The notes under the pieces are model-generated. The model ran no database searches. It was not told the DNA's origin and worked only from the letters and a program-made list of their open reading frames with translations. Of a DNA stretch of 10,268 nucleotides, positions 1-8,700 are shown in pieces; position 1 is the first letter of the stretch, and every line of letters begins with the position of its first letter. A program made the translations under genes and the position numbers. This DNA comes from Acidobacteriota bacterium (GTDB taxonomy: Bacteria; Acidobacteriota; Thermoanaerobaculia; Multivoradales; JAHEKO01): assembly GCA_006227875.1 (NCBI GenBank), contig SBFI01000275.1, positions 1 to 10,268 of the forward strand, in the 5' to 3' direction.

Positions 1-846
1 ACGCCAAAGGAGCTCGTCACCACTACGGTCACCGACCATTCGACCGGCTCGGCCGTCTCCCGCACTGTGACCCGGGTTGTCGACTCGGCCTGGGATCCCT
101 TCATCATCTTCAACACCGAGGGTCGACCCATCTATCACCCGCCCTCGGTCATCTTCGTGGGCAAGCTGGGCAAGTTCTCCATCTCCTTCGGCACCGGCGA
201 TCGGGAGGATGTGTTGCTCAAGAGCGATCCCGCCATAGGAACCAACAGTTTCTACAATGTCGTCGACGACGACTTTCAGAGCGGCGATGCCGGCCTGCCA
301 CTGAACCAGGCCGACCTCAAGCAGATCGCCTTCGACGCCGCCACCACCGTCGGTACCGATTTGCTGGTCTCCCCGGAATCGGGTGACGAGGCCGGTTGGG
401 CACTCACCTTCGATACGCTGGAGAAAGTGGTCACCAAGTCACTGGCCTTTGGCGGCGTCGTCACCTTCAGCACCTTCACCCCCGACCCCGCTGTTACTTG
501 TGGCGGGGCGGGTTCCAGCAAGATCTACATTGTCAACGCCACCAACGCCGACTCCATCTACTCACCCGAGGGAGTCGACACCCGCTACTACGACGTGCAG
601 GATTTCATCACCGATCCCTATGTGGAGTCCGGGGGCCTGCCGCCGGACGACGATGATGATGATGATGACGACAATCTCTGTCGCGGCCTCCAGCAGGTCA
701 GTCAGACCTTGCAGAATCTATTACCGCCGACCTGCAAGTTCACCAACCGGAGCGAGAACATGATGGCCCAGAGGTCGGATACCGGACTCGAGTGCATCGC
801 TCCCGTCCCGGTCTGCGTCCAGGGCAAAAACTGGAAGGAGTACTAG
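1..846 (+). CDS. PilY1-like type IV pilus assembly protein, C-terminal part
   Basis: This is the last 281 codons of a gene that begins before the window: the frame is open from base 1 to a TAG at 844-846. It resembles the C-terminal beta-propeller of PilY1/PilC, a surface and tip-associated factor for type IV pilus extension and adhesion. Visible family signatures are a PIYHPPSVIF segment, then FGTGDRED (about residues 59-66), then a GWALTF...VV...GGVVTFSTFTPD stretch, then a Cys-Gly-rich segment CGGAGSSKIYIVNATN near residue 165. The short tail after the propeller is unusual: nine consecutive aspartates (residues 216-224) and then a Cys-containing region, perhaps disulfide bonded or acidic and cation binding (inference). 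The GTG at 67 is internal, not a start. The next gene, fabI, is on the opposite strand. Confidence 0.82.
   Translation, partial: TPKELVTTTVTDHSTGSAVSRTVTRVVDSAWDPFIIFNTEGRPIYHPPSVIFVGKLGKFSISFGTGDREDVLLKSDPAIGTNSFYNVVDDDFQSGDAGLPLNQADLKQIAFDAATTVGTDLLVSPESGDEAGWALTFDTLEKVVTKSLAFGGVVTFSTFTPDPAVTCGGAGSSKIYIVNATNADSIYSPEGVDTRYYDVQDFITDPYVESGGLPPDDDDDDDDDNLCRGLQQVSQTLQNLLPPTCKFTNRSENMMAQRSDTGLECIAPVPVCVQGKNWKEY
646..672 (+). repeat. Trinucleotide GAY tract encoding nine aspartates
   Basis: Nine consecutive GAC/GAT codons, including five GAT in a row, encode an Asp9 run just after PilY1-like propeller sequence. Being in frame and triplet based, slippage here would change the length of the acidic run without breaking the frame. 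Confidence 0.9.
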
Positions 847-892
847 GAAGAGACCCGACCTCCTTGGTACGGCACTTACCTGTTGTGGGCCG

Positions 893-921
893 ACTCCTCC
901 CCGGGGCCGGCCCGGAGTTTA
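893..921 (+). terminator. Possible terminator after the pilY1-like gene
   Basis: A GC-rich hairpin starts 46 nt after the stop codon. Bases 897-900 (CTCC) pair with 914-917, and GGG at 903-905 pairs with CCC at 911-913, with a two-base bulge. TTTAAT follows. The T-run is short, so this is a weak intrinsic terminator candidate between two convergent genes. Confidence 0.35.
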
Positions 922-965
922 ATGAGGGCTTGGGGGCTTTGGTCGCTTCAATGGCGGGAGGGGGG

Positions 966-1751
966 TCAGGCGGGAATCTCCATCCCCATGGCGTGGTATC
1001 CGGCGTCGACATAGACCACCTCACCGGTAATCCCACTGGCCATCGGGGAGAGCAAGAACAGACCGAGTTGCCCCACCTCTTCGTGGGTGATGTGGCGACC
1101 CAGCGGCGCAACGTCGGCAAACTGCTTGTAGAGAGTCGTGAATCCCGGGATGCTGCGCGCGGCCACTGTCCGCGCCGGACCGGCCGAGACGGCGTTGACC
1201 CGCACCCCTTTCTTGCCCAGCTCGTAGGCCAGATAGCGGACACTCGCCTCCAGCGCGCTTTTGGCGATCGCCATGACGTTGTACTTTGGCACCACCTTCT
1301 CGGCTGCATAGTAGGTAAGGGTAACGATACCGGCTCCCTCGTTGAGCAACGGCTCGGCTCGCTTCGCCACTGCCACCAGCGAGTAGGCGGAGATCTCGAA
1401 AGCCGTCAGCCAGTGCTCCCGCGTGGTGTCGATATATCGACCCTCCATCGCCTCGCGGGGTGCAAAGGCGATGGCGTGCACGATGCCGTCGAGCGTGCCC
1501 CAGGACTCCTCGAGGCCGGCAAACGCCTGCTCGAGCTCCTCTTCATTGGTCACATCGGCCTGGTAGAGCAGGGTGCCGGGTTGATCCGCTGTCAGCTTCT
1601 CGAGATCGTCCCGTAGTCTCTCGGCCTGATAGGTAAAGGCCAGGTCGGCACCGGCAGCGCGCAGCTGGTCGGCGATCGCCCAGCCGAGGCTGCGCTTGTT
1701 GGCAACACCCATGACCAGGTACTTCTTGCCCGAAAGGTCGATATTCAGCAT
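966..1751 (-). CDS. fabI: Enoyl-[acyl-carrier-protein] reductase (NADH), FabI
   Basis: This 261-residue protein is the reductase that completes each elongation cycle of type II fatty acid synthesis, reducing trans-2-enoyl-ACP with NAD(P)H in the cytoplasm. It is a FabI-type short-chain reductase: the N-terminal nucleotide motif GVANKRSLGWAIA is at residues 15-27, and the FabI active-site pattern Tyr-X6-Lys is present as Y157 and K164 (YNVMAIAK), with Y147 as the usual additional tyrosine. Length matches the family (about 260). The ATG at 1749-1751 is chosen because it gives the canonical N-terminus (MLNIDLSGKKYLVMGVANKRS). The frame stays open to 2111, but that extension overlaps the divergent acyltransferase and does not resemble the family. 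FabI is the triclosan and diazaborine target class. The gene is divergent from the acyltransferase at 1866, with a good promoter upstream. Confidence 0.96.
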   Translation of the reverse strand: MLNIDLSGKKYLVMGVANKRSLGWAIADQLRAAGADLAFTYQAERLRDDLEKLTADQPGTLLYQADVTNEEELEQAFAGLEESWGTLDGIVHAIAFAPREAMEGRYIDTTREHWLTAFEISAYSLVAVAKRAEPLLNEGAGIVTLTYYAAEKVVPKYNVMAIAKSALEASVRYLAYELGKKGVRVNAVSAGPARTVAARSIPGFTTLYKQFADVAPLGRHITHEEVGQLGLFLLSPMASGITGEVVYVDAGYHAMGMEIPA

Positions 1752-1790
1752 GGCGCCGTATCCTATCTCACCACACCGCCCGGCTATGAG

Positions 1791-1819
1791 AAAATAGGCT
1801 CTCGGGGGAACCCTCTCAA
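1791..1819 (-). promoter_or_regulatory. Sigma70-type promoter for fabI
   Basis: On the minus strand TTGAGA (1814-1819) and TATTTT (1791-1796) are separated by exactly 17 bases, giving 5/6 and 4/6 matches to the -35 and -10 consensus. A start near 1784 would leave a leader of about 33 nt before the fabI ATG. Confidence 0.5.
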
Positions 1820-1865
1820 CGGCCCGGACTCGTTCGGGATATTTGTCGAGGAATCTTCTGTACCC

Positions 1866-2573
1866 GTGCGCAAGCTCTTGACCTTCAGCCTCCTGGCCAC
1901 GCTCAAGCTCCTTACCAGGATCTTCTACAAGTTCGACTTTCGCTGGGTCGGGGACGTCCCGGATTCGCCGTGGAAGCAGGACTACCGGGTCATAACTTTT
2001 CTCAACCACACCAGTCTGTTCGAGTGGCTGTTTGTGGGTTTCCTGCCCCTCGGTTTTATCTGGCGGATCGCAACTCGAGCTCTGGTGCCGGCCGCCGACA
2101 AGACCATCCACCGCCCACTGGTTGGTTGGTTCTTCAAGATGCTCGCCCCCAAGGTGGTGCCCATCTCCCGCCAGCCCGATCAGACATGGAAGGCGGTGAT
2201 CGACCAGATCGACTCCGAGAGCATGGTCATCATCCTGCCCGAGGGTCGGATGAAGCGCGCCAACGGGTTGGACAAGGACGGGCGCCCGATGTCGATCAGG
2301 GGTGGTATCGCCGACATCCTGCAGGTTATTCCGGATGGGAAGATGTTGCTCGCCTACAGTGGTGGTCTACACCACATCCAGGTGCCCGGACAGTTTCTAC
2401 CCAAGCCGTTCAAAACCCTTACCATGAGACTCGAAGCAGTCGAGATCCCGGAGTATCGCCAGGCTCTCGAGTCGGATGGCACCATCGACACCTTCAAGGC
2501 GGCGGTCAAGGCCGACCTGACCGAGCGCCGTGATACCTACTGCCCGACCGGACGCGAAGTCTGGGTAAGGTAG
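1866..2573 (+). CDS. PlsC-like lysophospholipid acyltransferase family protein
   Basis: This 235-residue protein has the motif order of the glycerol-3-phosphate/lysophospholipid acyltransferase family, which transfers acyl chains to lysophosphatidate or related lipids at the inner membrane. Motif I is NHTSLFE (N47, H48, E53), with Glu in place of the usual Asp of HX4D. Motif II is VPISR (98-102). Motif III is LPEGRMKR (124-131), a variant of EGTRS. A distinctive YSGGLHHIQVPGQ segment lies further on. The N-terminus has a hydrophobic, basic stretch likely to touch the membrane. The GTG start at 1866 is preceded by GAGGA at 1848-1852 and is the first plausible start in the frame. The true substrate is not evident. 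It is divergent from fabI, which supports a role in lipid synthesis, and its 3' end overlaps the EamA gene by 37 bp. Confidence 0.78.
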   Translation: MRKLLTFSLLATLKLLTRIFYKFDFRWVGDVPDSPWKQDYRVITFLNHTSLFEWLFVGFLPLGFIWRIATRALVPAADKTIHRPLVGWFFKMLAPKVVPISRQPDQTWKAVIDQIDSESMVIILPEGRMKRANGLDKDGRPMSIRGGIADILQVIPDGKMLLAYSGGLHHIQVPGQFLPKPFKTLTMRLEAVEIPEYRQALESDGTIDTFKAAVKADLTERRDTYCPTGREVWVR

Positions 2574-3451
2574 CGGGACTCGAGAACGGCCCGCGCGGCA
2601 ATCGTCGCCAGTATCAACACACCACCCGCCAGTGACACCCGACCGGGCCGCTCACCATGGCCCCACCAAGCCCACACCGGATTGAGCACCGGCTCGATCA
2701 GAATCAGAAGCGAGGCCGCGAGCGCCGGAAGCCTCGTCAGCCCCGATGCCAGCAACGCATAGGCAAGCCCGATCTGAAAGACCCCCAGATAGCCGATCAG
2801 CATCCAATCGAGGGGCCGGCTCTCCATCACCGGCAAGGCCAGCGGTAGACAGACGGCAAGGGCGATGAGATTGCCCGCCGCGACCGCCGCCGTCGGGCCG
2901 GCGCTGAGACCCGGATCGGCCCGGCTCGTCCAGCGCAAACCGATGACCACCAGCGCGAAAAAGAGTCCGCCAAGAGCCGCCAACAGATTGCCCTCGAACG
3001 GCTTTGGCGCCGTGGCTCCGGCCGGCTCCACTCCGAGCATGACCATGAAGAAGCCGACACCCATGACCAGCATGAATAGGAGGTCGCGTCTGCGCAGCGG
3101 CTCCTTCAACAGCCAGGGCCCGAGTAACAGAACGTAGAGAGGGCTCGTGGAGTAGAGGAAGATGGTGCTGGCTGCCGTGGTGAGCTTGTTGGCCAGGACG
3201 TAGCAGATCAGAGCACCGGCGTAGGCCATGCCCACGGCCACGGTGCCCGAGTCCCACCGTCGGCGAGACGACGGCAGCATCAGCAGGATCGCAAAGGCCG
3301 CAACACCCGAGCGAAAGGCGGCGACCTGCCAGCTAGTCAGATCGATGGCCTTGATAACGGCACCACCGGTCGAGAAGAGGAAGGCCGTGGCCAGGATCTG
3401 GAGCCGAGGCACAATCAGTCCGCCCGCGACCGGGGCACGCGGCTCATCCAT
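2537..3451 (-). CDS. EamA-family (DMT superfamily) transporter
   Basis: This is a 304-residue, strongly hydrophobic inner-membrane protein with about ten transmembrane segments arranged as two EamA repeats (roughly residues 15-140 and 155-290). Family features include a conserved first helix (ILATAFLFSTGGAVIKA), the STSPLYVLLLGPWLLKEPL segment closing repeat one, and LLILIEPVLNPVWAWWGHGE in repeat two, matching the EPV...W...GE pattern of EamA proteins. Members export or import metabolites such as amino acids or nucleotides; the substrate cannot be read from sequence. The ATG at 3449-3451 is preceded by AGGA at a 9-nt spacing. It lies 44 bp after the LOG-family gene on the same strand, so the two are probably co-transcribed. 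Confidence 0.88.
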   Translation of the reverse strand: MDEPRAPVAGGLIVPRLQILATAFLFSTGGAVIKAIDLTSWQVAAFRSGVAAFAILLMLPSSRRRWDSGTVAVGMAYAGALICYVLANKLTTAASTIFLYSTSPLYVLLLGPWLLKEPLRRRDLLFMLVMGVGFFMVMLGVEPAGATAPKPFEGNLLAALGGLFFALVVIGLRWTSRADPGLSAGPTAAVAAGNLIALAVCLPLALPVMESRPLDWMLIGYLGVFQIGLAYALLASGLTRLPALAASLLILIEPVLNPVWAWWGHGERPGRVSLAGGVLILATIAARAVLESRYLTQTSRPVGQ

Positions 3452-3495
3452 TCCAGCTCATCCTGTCTCGAGGGTGTCTCAAAGGAGCGGAGCGA

Positions 3496-4290
3496 TTACT
3501 TCGGGCCACACCCACCGCGAGCCCGCTCGCCCAGGAGCCGCGTTGGTCCGGGGGCCCGCTCCCAGACCAGCCCGAACCGGTCCGTGGACGCCTCGAGTAT
3601 CCGTTGCACCGCATCCTCCGCCGAATCGGTGAGCTCCAGACGGCTCAGATCGGATCTGTCGATTGTCCCTTCACCAAGCATCTTGTCCCCGGCAAAGTCC
3701 AGCACCGGCTGCCAGTAGTCTGATCCCATGAGAATCAAGGGGAATCCTTCGATCTTGCCGGTCTGGATCAGAGTTGCGGTCTCGAAAATCTCGTCCATGG
3801 TGCCAAAGCCGCCAGGCAGCACCACAAATGCAACCGAGTACTTGACCAGCATCACCTTGCGCACAAAGAAGTAGCGAAACTCGATCCAGATGTCGGTGTA
3901 CGGATTCGGCTTCTGCTCGCGGGGCAGCTCGATGTTGCAGCCTATCGAGCAGCCACCCGCCTCCTGGGCACCCCTGTTGGCCGCTTCCATGATGCCCGGA
4001 CCGCCACCGGTCATGACCGCGAAGCCGGCCTTGGCCAGCCGTGAGCCCACCTCGCGTCCGAGCTCGTAGTAGCGATGGTCTTCGCCAAAACGAGCGGAGC
4101 CAAAGACGGTGACGGTGGGTCCCAGAAAGTGGAGCTGTCTGAACCCGCGCACAAACTCGATCAGTATGCGGAAGGTGCGGAACAGCTCCGGGCCACGCCG
4201 GTTGGGCCCGGCCAGGAAGTGACCCTCCTCGGGTCTGGAGTCCGGTCGTCTATCCGCCCGACTGTCGATGCGACGCGATTCTTTCACCAT
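3496..4290 (-). CDS. LOG-family (TIGR00730-type) nucleotide 5'-monophosphate hydrolase
   Basis: This 264-residue cytosolic protein has a Rossmann-like fold of the LOG/'lysine decarboxylase-like' family. These enzymes cleave the N-glycosidic bond of (often N6-modified) AMP or other nucleoside monophosphates, releasing base and ribose 5-phosphate; the old 'lysine decarboxylase' name is wrong. Diagnostic motifs are GGGPGIMEAAN (95-105), an FFVRKVMLVK segment (141-150) and the signature PGGFGTMDE (159-167), whose Glu is catalytic in the family. The first 50 residues are a charged extension beyond the core. ATG at 4288-4290 has GGGAG only three bases upstream; the next codon is GTG and would have better spacing, so the start may be one codon later. 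First gene of a likely operon with the EamA transporter. Confidence 0.88.
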   Translation of the reverse strand: MVKESRRIDSRADRRPDSRPEEGHFLAGPNRRGPELFRTFRILIEFVRGFRQLHFLGPTVTVFGSARFGEDHRYYELGREVGSRLAKAGFAVMTGGGPGIMEAANRGAQEAGGCSIGCNIELPREQKPNPYTDIWIEFRYFFVRKVMLVKYSVAFVVLPGGFGTMDEIFETATLIQTGKIEGFPLILMGSDYWQPVLDFAGDKMLGEGTIDRSDLSRLELTDSAEDAVQRILEASTDRFGLVWERAPGPTRLLGERARGGCGPK

Positions 4291-4301
4291 CAGCTCCCGA
4301 G

Positions 4302-4323
4302 AAAAAAACGCCGGCAGAGCCGG
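4302..4323 (-). terminator. Intrinsic terminator or attenuator in the leader of the LOG-family gene
   Basis: Read on the minus strand, CCGGC-TCT-GCCGG (4323 down to 4311) forms a 5-bp GC hairpin, followed after two bases by seven T (4308-4302). This is the classic rho-independent layout. It ends just 11 bases before the LOG gene start and has no same-strand gene upstream, so it could attenuate that operon or end an antisense or short leader transcript. Confidence 0.5.
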
Positions 4324-4333
4324 TGTCCAGCCA

Positions 4334-4363
4334 TTTCTAGCACCCCGCCCGGTCTCGACTCAA
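4334..4363 (-). promoter_or_regulatory. Candidate promoter for the LOG-EamA operon
   Basis: On the minus strand TTGAGT (4358-4363) and TAGAAA (4334-4339) are separated by 18 bases, each a 4/6 match to sigma70 hexamers. The predicted start would lie immediately before the hairpin at 4311-4323. Confidence 0.28.
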
Positions 4364-4404
4364 GTCGGTCCCGTTTGCCCACCCGATCTCCACCAACAAC
4401 CGGC

Positions 4405-4434
4405 TTCAAATTTGCACCGACTCTGTGGTAAAAC
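4405..4434 (+). promoter_or_regulatory. Candidate promoter for rocD
   Basis: TTCAAA (4405-4410) and TAAAAC (4429-4434) are separated by 18 bases, each a 4/6 match to sigma70 hexamers. It would give a leader of roughly 20 nt before the rocD ATG. Confidence 0.27.
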
Positions 4435-4462
4435 CGGCCTACAGATTTCAGCGGAGAGTGCC

Positions 4463-5692
4463 ATGACAAAGACCCAGGAATTCGTCGACCTCGAAGATCG
4501 CCTTGGAGCCCACAACTACGCACCATTGGACATCGTTCTCACCCGCGGCGAGGGCGCCTGGGTGTGGGACGTCGAGGGTCGCAAATTCCTGGACTGCCTG
4601 GCCTCCTACTCGGCCGTCAACCAGGGCCACTGTCACCCCAAGATCGTCGACACCCTGGTCGAGCAGAGCCGCAAGCTCGCCCTCGTGTCGCGAGCATTTC
4701 GCACCGACCAGCTGGCGCTCTTCTACCGGGATTTGACCGAGCTCACCGGCTTCGAGCGGGTGCTGCCCATGAATACCGGCGCCGAGGCGGTGGAGACGGC
4801 CATCAAGGCGGCACGCAAATGGGCCTACACGGTCAAGGGCGTGCCCACGGACCAGGCCGAGATCCTGGTCTTCGACGAGAACTTTCACGGCCGGACCACC
4901 ACCATCGTCGGCTTCTCCTCCGAGGAGCAGTACCGCAGCGGTTTTGGACCCTTTGCGCCCGGTTTCACCCTGTTGCCCTACGGTGACGCGGACGCCGTGG
5001 CCCAGGCGATGAACCCCAATGTGGCGGCCATCCTGATCGAGCCGATCCAGGGCGAAGGGGGGATCATCATTCCGCCGGCGGGCTATCTCGCGCGCCTGCG
5101 GGAGATCACCCGGGAGCACAACTCGCTGCTGGTACTCGATGAGATTCAATCCGGGCTGGGCAGGACCGGCAAGATGTTCGCCTACGAGCACGAAGGGATC
5201 CGACCCGACATGGTCATCCTGGGCAAGGCTCTCTCCGGCGGTTTATACCCCGTCTCGGCTGTGGTCGCCGACAACGAGATCATGGACGTCTTCAGCCCTG
5301 GAGACCACGGATCGACCTACGGCGGCAACCCCGTCGCCGCCGCCGTCGCCCGCACCGCGCTCGAGGTGCTGGTCGAAGAGGGGATGGTCGAGAACTCCGC
5401 GAAGCTCGGAGATCACATGGCGGAGCGGCTGGCCGGGATGCCCGCCGACTTCATCAAGGAGATCCGGGTCAAGGGGCTTTGGGCCGGCATCGAGCTCCAC
5501 CCCGAAGCGGGAGGCGCTCGTCGCTTCTGCGAGGCGCTGGCCGCCGAGGGCATCCTCTGCAAGGAGACCCACGAGCACGTCATCCGCATCGCCCCACCGC
5601 TGGTCATCACCCGGGAAGAGCTCGACTGGGCGCTCGACATGGTGGAGAAAGTGCTGGTGGGAGTTGGGGTGGAAGCCGCATCGGCCGGATAG
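4463..5692 (+). CDS. rocD: Ornithine aminotransferase (ornithine-oxo-acid transaminase)
   Basis: This 409-residue class III PLP aminotransferase moves the delta-amino group of ornithine to 2-oxoglutarate, giving glutamate semialdehyde (P5C) and linking arginine, ornithine and proline metabolism. Features include HNYAPL (18-22), WVWDVEG (33-39), YSAVNQGHCHPK (49-60), the glycine-rich NTGAEAVETA (104-113), IEPIQGEGG (192-200), LVLDEIQSG (223-231) with PLP-binding D226, and GKALSGG with the Schiff-base lysine K255. HGSTYGGNP follows (282-290). The YSAVNQGHCHP and LSGGLYPVSAV blocks are typical of ornithine aminotransferase rather than acetylornithine aminotransferase. The ATG at 4463 is chosen because it has GGAGAG at 4453-4458 and matches family length; the open frame back to 4268 adds 65 non-homologous residues. 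It runs tail to tail into the helicase gene with only 17 bp between them. Confidence 0.93.
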   Translation: MTKTQEFVDLEDRLGAHNYAPLDIVLTRGEGAWVWDVEGRKFLDCLASYSAVNQGHCHPKIVDTLVEQSRKLALVSRAFRTDQLALFYRDLTELTGFERVLPMNTGAEAVETAIKAARKWAYTVKGVPTDQAEILVFDENFHGRTTTIVGFSSEEQYRSGFGPFAPGFTLLPYGDADAVAQAMNPNVAAILIEPIQGEGGIIIPPAGYLARLREITREHNSLLVLDEIQSGLGRTGKMFAYEHEGIRPDMVILGKALSGGLYPVSAVVADNEIMDVFSPGDHGSTYGGNPVAAAVARTALEVLVEEGMVENSAKLGDHMAERLAGMPADFIKEIRVKGLWAGIELHPEAGGARRFCEALAAEGILCKETHEHVIRIAPPLVITREELDWALDMVEKVLVGVGVEAASAG

Positions 5693-5698
5693 CCGGCC
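5683..5698. terminator. Hairpin at the rocD/helicase convergence
   Basis: GGCCGG-ATAG-CCGGCC forms a perfect 6-bp inverted repeat with a 4-nt loop that contains the rocD stop codon. It could act on both converging transcripts, but there is no T-run on either side. Confidence 0.35.
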
Positions 5699-5709
5699 TC
5701 CCATCCGTC

Positions 5710-8700
5710 CTACCACTCGATGGGTAGCTTGATCTTGCGGTCCTGCTTGTCGCGGTAAAGCACATAGCCCATCCGGCGGCCAAAGAGATAGAGATCCCGT
5801 AGGATCTCGACATCCCGCCGGCAGTACTCCTCCACCAGATCGAGCCGTCCCTGCTTGACCCACTCGAGACTTTGTAGTCCATCGGCCGACTTTTCGACCT
5901 CGAGCGTTGCCTGCGCCAGGTGGTTGAGCCCCAGCCGGAAACCGAGCTGGCGGTGGACCACTTCGAGGAGATCCATCGTCGGTAGTGTTCGTCGGTAGTC
6001 GACCCCGGTATAGCCGGAGAGTACCTTGTAGTCGAAACGCTTGACGTTGAAGCCGACCACCAGGTCCGCGGCCTCCAGGCGGCGGACGAGGTCCTCCACT
6101 TCGTCTTCGTGAAAGACCTCGAGTCGTCCCTCCTCCAGGTGGCAGACGACGCCGATCGCCACCAGCATGCGATGGGCGTTCTGCCAACCCCCGACATCGG
6201 CGGCCGAGAGCTGGGTTTCCAGGTCGAAGAGGACGGTGTTATGGGGGTCGGTTGGAAGCTTGGGCTCGGTGACGCGATCGCGACCCGATGCCGCGTCCGG
6301 CACGGGGGCCTGCCGCTTCGAGACCGGCCGTGATTCGGTCTCCTCGGCCGGGTCGGATGCCGGTCCGTCCACGGCCTGGGGTGACGCGGGCTTCTCGGTC
6401 GGCACGGAGGCCGGCCGCTGCGGCTCCTCCGGCGTTAGGGAAACGATAACCGGTTTCTGCTCAGCTAACGAGATCAGGGGTTGCTCGTAGCCGAGGAGGA
6501 GGCGGATCAGCCTGGCGGCACCCTTTTTGTCCAGCGGCCGGTTGCCGTTGCCGCATTTGGGGGATTGGATGCAGGAGGGGCAGCCCTCCTCGCAGTCGCA
6601 GCTTTCCACCAAATCCAGCACCCGTAACAGGAGCTCCGGCAGCTGGTCGAAGCCGCGGGCGGCAATCCCCACGCCACCGGCATGCCCGTCGTAGATGAAG
6701 ACGCACCCCGACCGCACTTGCGGGTGCATCGGTATTGAGATGCCGCCGATGTCGCCCCGATCGCAGATGGCCAGCAGCGGGAAGAGCGAGATGGCGGCGT
6801 GCTCGGCAGCGTGCAGCGCCCCCATGAAGTGCTCGTCACGGCCCTTGAGGCTCATCTCGATCTCTTTTGGCGCCACCCACCAGAGCCCCACGGTCTCGAA
6901 CTGCACCGGTGGCAGCTCCAGCGGCTGCTGATCGATCACCTCCTGACCCTGGATACGCTTGCGCTCGAATCCCACGACCCTCTCGGTGACCAGGAGCCGC
7001 CCCAGCCAGGACTGCAGTGCCCCCTCCTGGCGCTCACGCAGAACCTCCAGGATCTCGGTCTCCTTTTCGGTCAGCGGGGTGGTGAAGTAGTCGAGCTTTA
7101 CCGGCTTGGCGTGGACCTTGTCCGCTTCGAGGTCGAGCTCCTCGACCAGAAACTGTCTGCCGGCGTGAAGGTAGACCGCCCCAGGATGACACTCGTGCCG
7201 GACCCTGACACCGTCGACCGTGCCAATCACGGTGCCGGATCGCGCATCCAGAATCGTTGCGGTGTCGCTGGAACCCCTGAGGCTGACCTTCCGCTGTGGT
7301 CGACGCCGTCGCGAATAGAGCTCACGTCCATCCGCCGACTCGGTGAGCTCGCTCTCTCGCAGCAGCTCCCCCACCTGGACGGCGTGGCGCTCCAGGTAGG
7401 AGGCGTCGTTCCGTCGGTCGAGAGGCATCTCGGCCGCGGCACAGACCAGGTGCGCCTTGCTCACCGGCTCGTTGGAAGGGTCGACGATCAGACGCTCATA
7501 GGGCCGCTCGATCAGCTCGTTGGGATGCTCCAGCAGGTAGTGGTCGAGAGCATCCGGCAGCGCCACCATAGCGGTGATCGACTCGCGCTCGGCGCGCCCC
7601 ACCCGGCCCGAGCGCTGCCAGGTTGCCATCACGCTGCCCGGGAAGCCGACCAGGACACAGGCGTCGAGACCACCGACATCGATCCCCATCTCCAGCGCCG
7701 AAGTCGAGATGACGCCGTCCAGCTCGCCCTCGAACAGCCGCCTCTCGATGTCGCGTCGCTCTTCGGGCAGAAAGCCGGAGCGGTAGCTGGCCACCCGACG
7801 CGCCTTCTCCGGCGACTGTTGCCGCAGCCAAGAGTAGAGGAGCTCGGTGATTCGCCGCGCCTTGGTAAAGACGATGGTCTTGAGACCAGCCTCGAGAAGC
7901 TCGATCAGCAGGTGGAGGGCGGTCGTGTAGGGACTGGCCTCGGGTCGGATGAGGAGGAAGTGTCGGCCCTCTCGCGGCGCCCCCGACTCGTTCACCCAAG
8001 TGAAGGGTCTGCCCACCAGGATCTCACCGAACTCGTCGGCGTTGGCGGCGGTGGCCGAGGAGGCGATGAAGACCGGCTGCGAGCCCACCGAGTTGCACAG
8101 CCGGAGCAGACGCTGGAGAACGTGGTGAAAGTGGCTGCCAAAGATGCCTCGGTAGGTATGGAGCTCGTCCAGAACAACCCAACGGAGATCTCGCAGAAAA
8201 GGCTCCCAGCTCTGCCAGTAACTCAACAGCCCCAGGTGGAGCATGTCCGGATTGGTGACCAGGACACGGGGTGGGTCCTTCTTGATCTTTTGCCGCAGAT
8301 GCTTGGGTGTGTCGCCGTCGTAGATCTCGCACCTCGCCTGCTCGGCGAGGCCGGCCGCCTCCGCCAGGGCATCGAACTTGGCCTTCTGGTCCTGACCGAG
8401 GGCCTTGAGCGGATAAAGAAAAAGGGCTCGACCGGGATCTTCGGCATGAGCCTCCTCGAGGACCGGCAGATGGAAGACCAGCGACTTTCCCGAGGCGGTC
8501 GGGGTGGTGACCAACACGTCCCGCCCGGCCCTCACCGCGGCCAGGCCCTCGACCTGGTGGCTCCACAGGTGTTCGGTCCCCGCACCCACAAGAGCTTGTC
8601 GAAGAGGTAGCGGTAGCGGCGGGTCGAGCGCGCCGGTGCACACCGGGACCGCGGGCAGATAGAGGCTGTCGACGATCAGCGGGCCGAGTCGACGGTCTTC

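Noticed and set aside
792..1616. 274-codon plus-strand ORF over fabI
   Set aside because: Antisense shadow of fabI; fabI motifs are unambiguous on the minus strand.
966..2111. 381-residue form of FabI starting at 2111
   Set aside because: The extra 120 residues are antisense to the acyltransferase, lack family similarity, and a canonical FabI N-terminus with promoter exists at 1751.
3496..4290. Lysine decarboxylase
   Set aside because: The PGGxGTxxE signature marks the LOG family, whose members hydrolyse nucleotides; the decarboxylase label is a historical misannotation and there is no PLP-binding site.
4268..4462. 65-residue N-terminal extension of RocD
   Set aside because: It overlaps the LOG-family gene start, has no aminotransferase similarity, and the ATG at 4463 has a proper ribosome binding site.
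6799..8610. 603-codon plus-strand ORF
   Set aside because: It lies wholly antisense to the helicase gene; its composition is that of a shadow frame in GC-rich DNA, with no recognisable domain.
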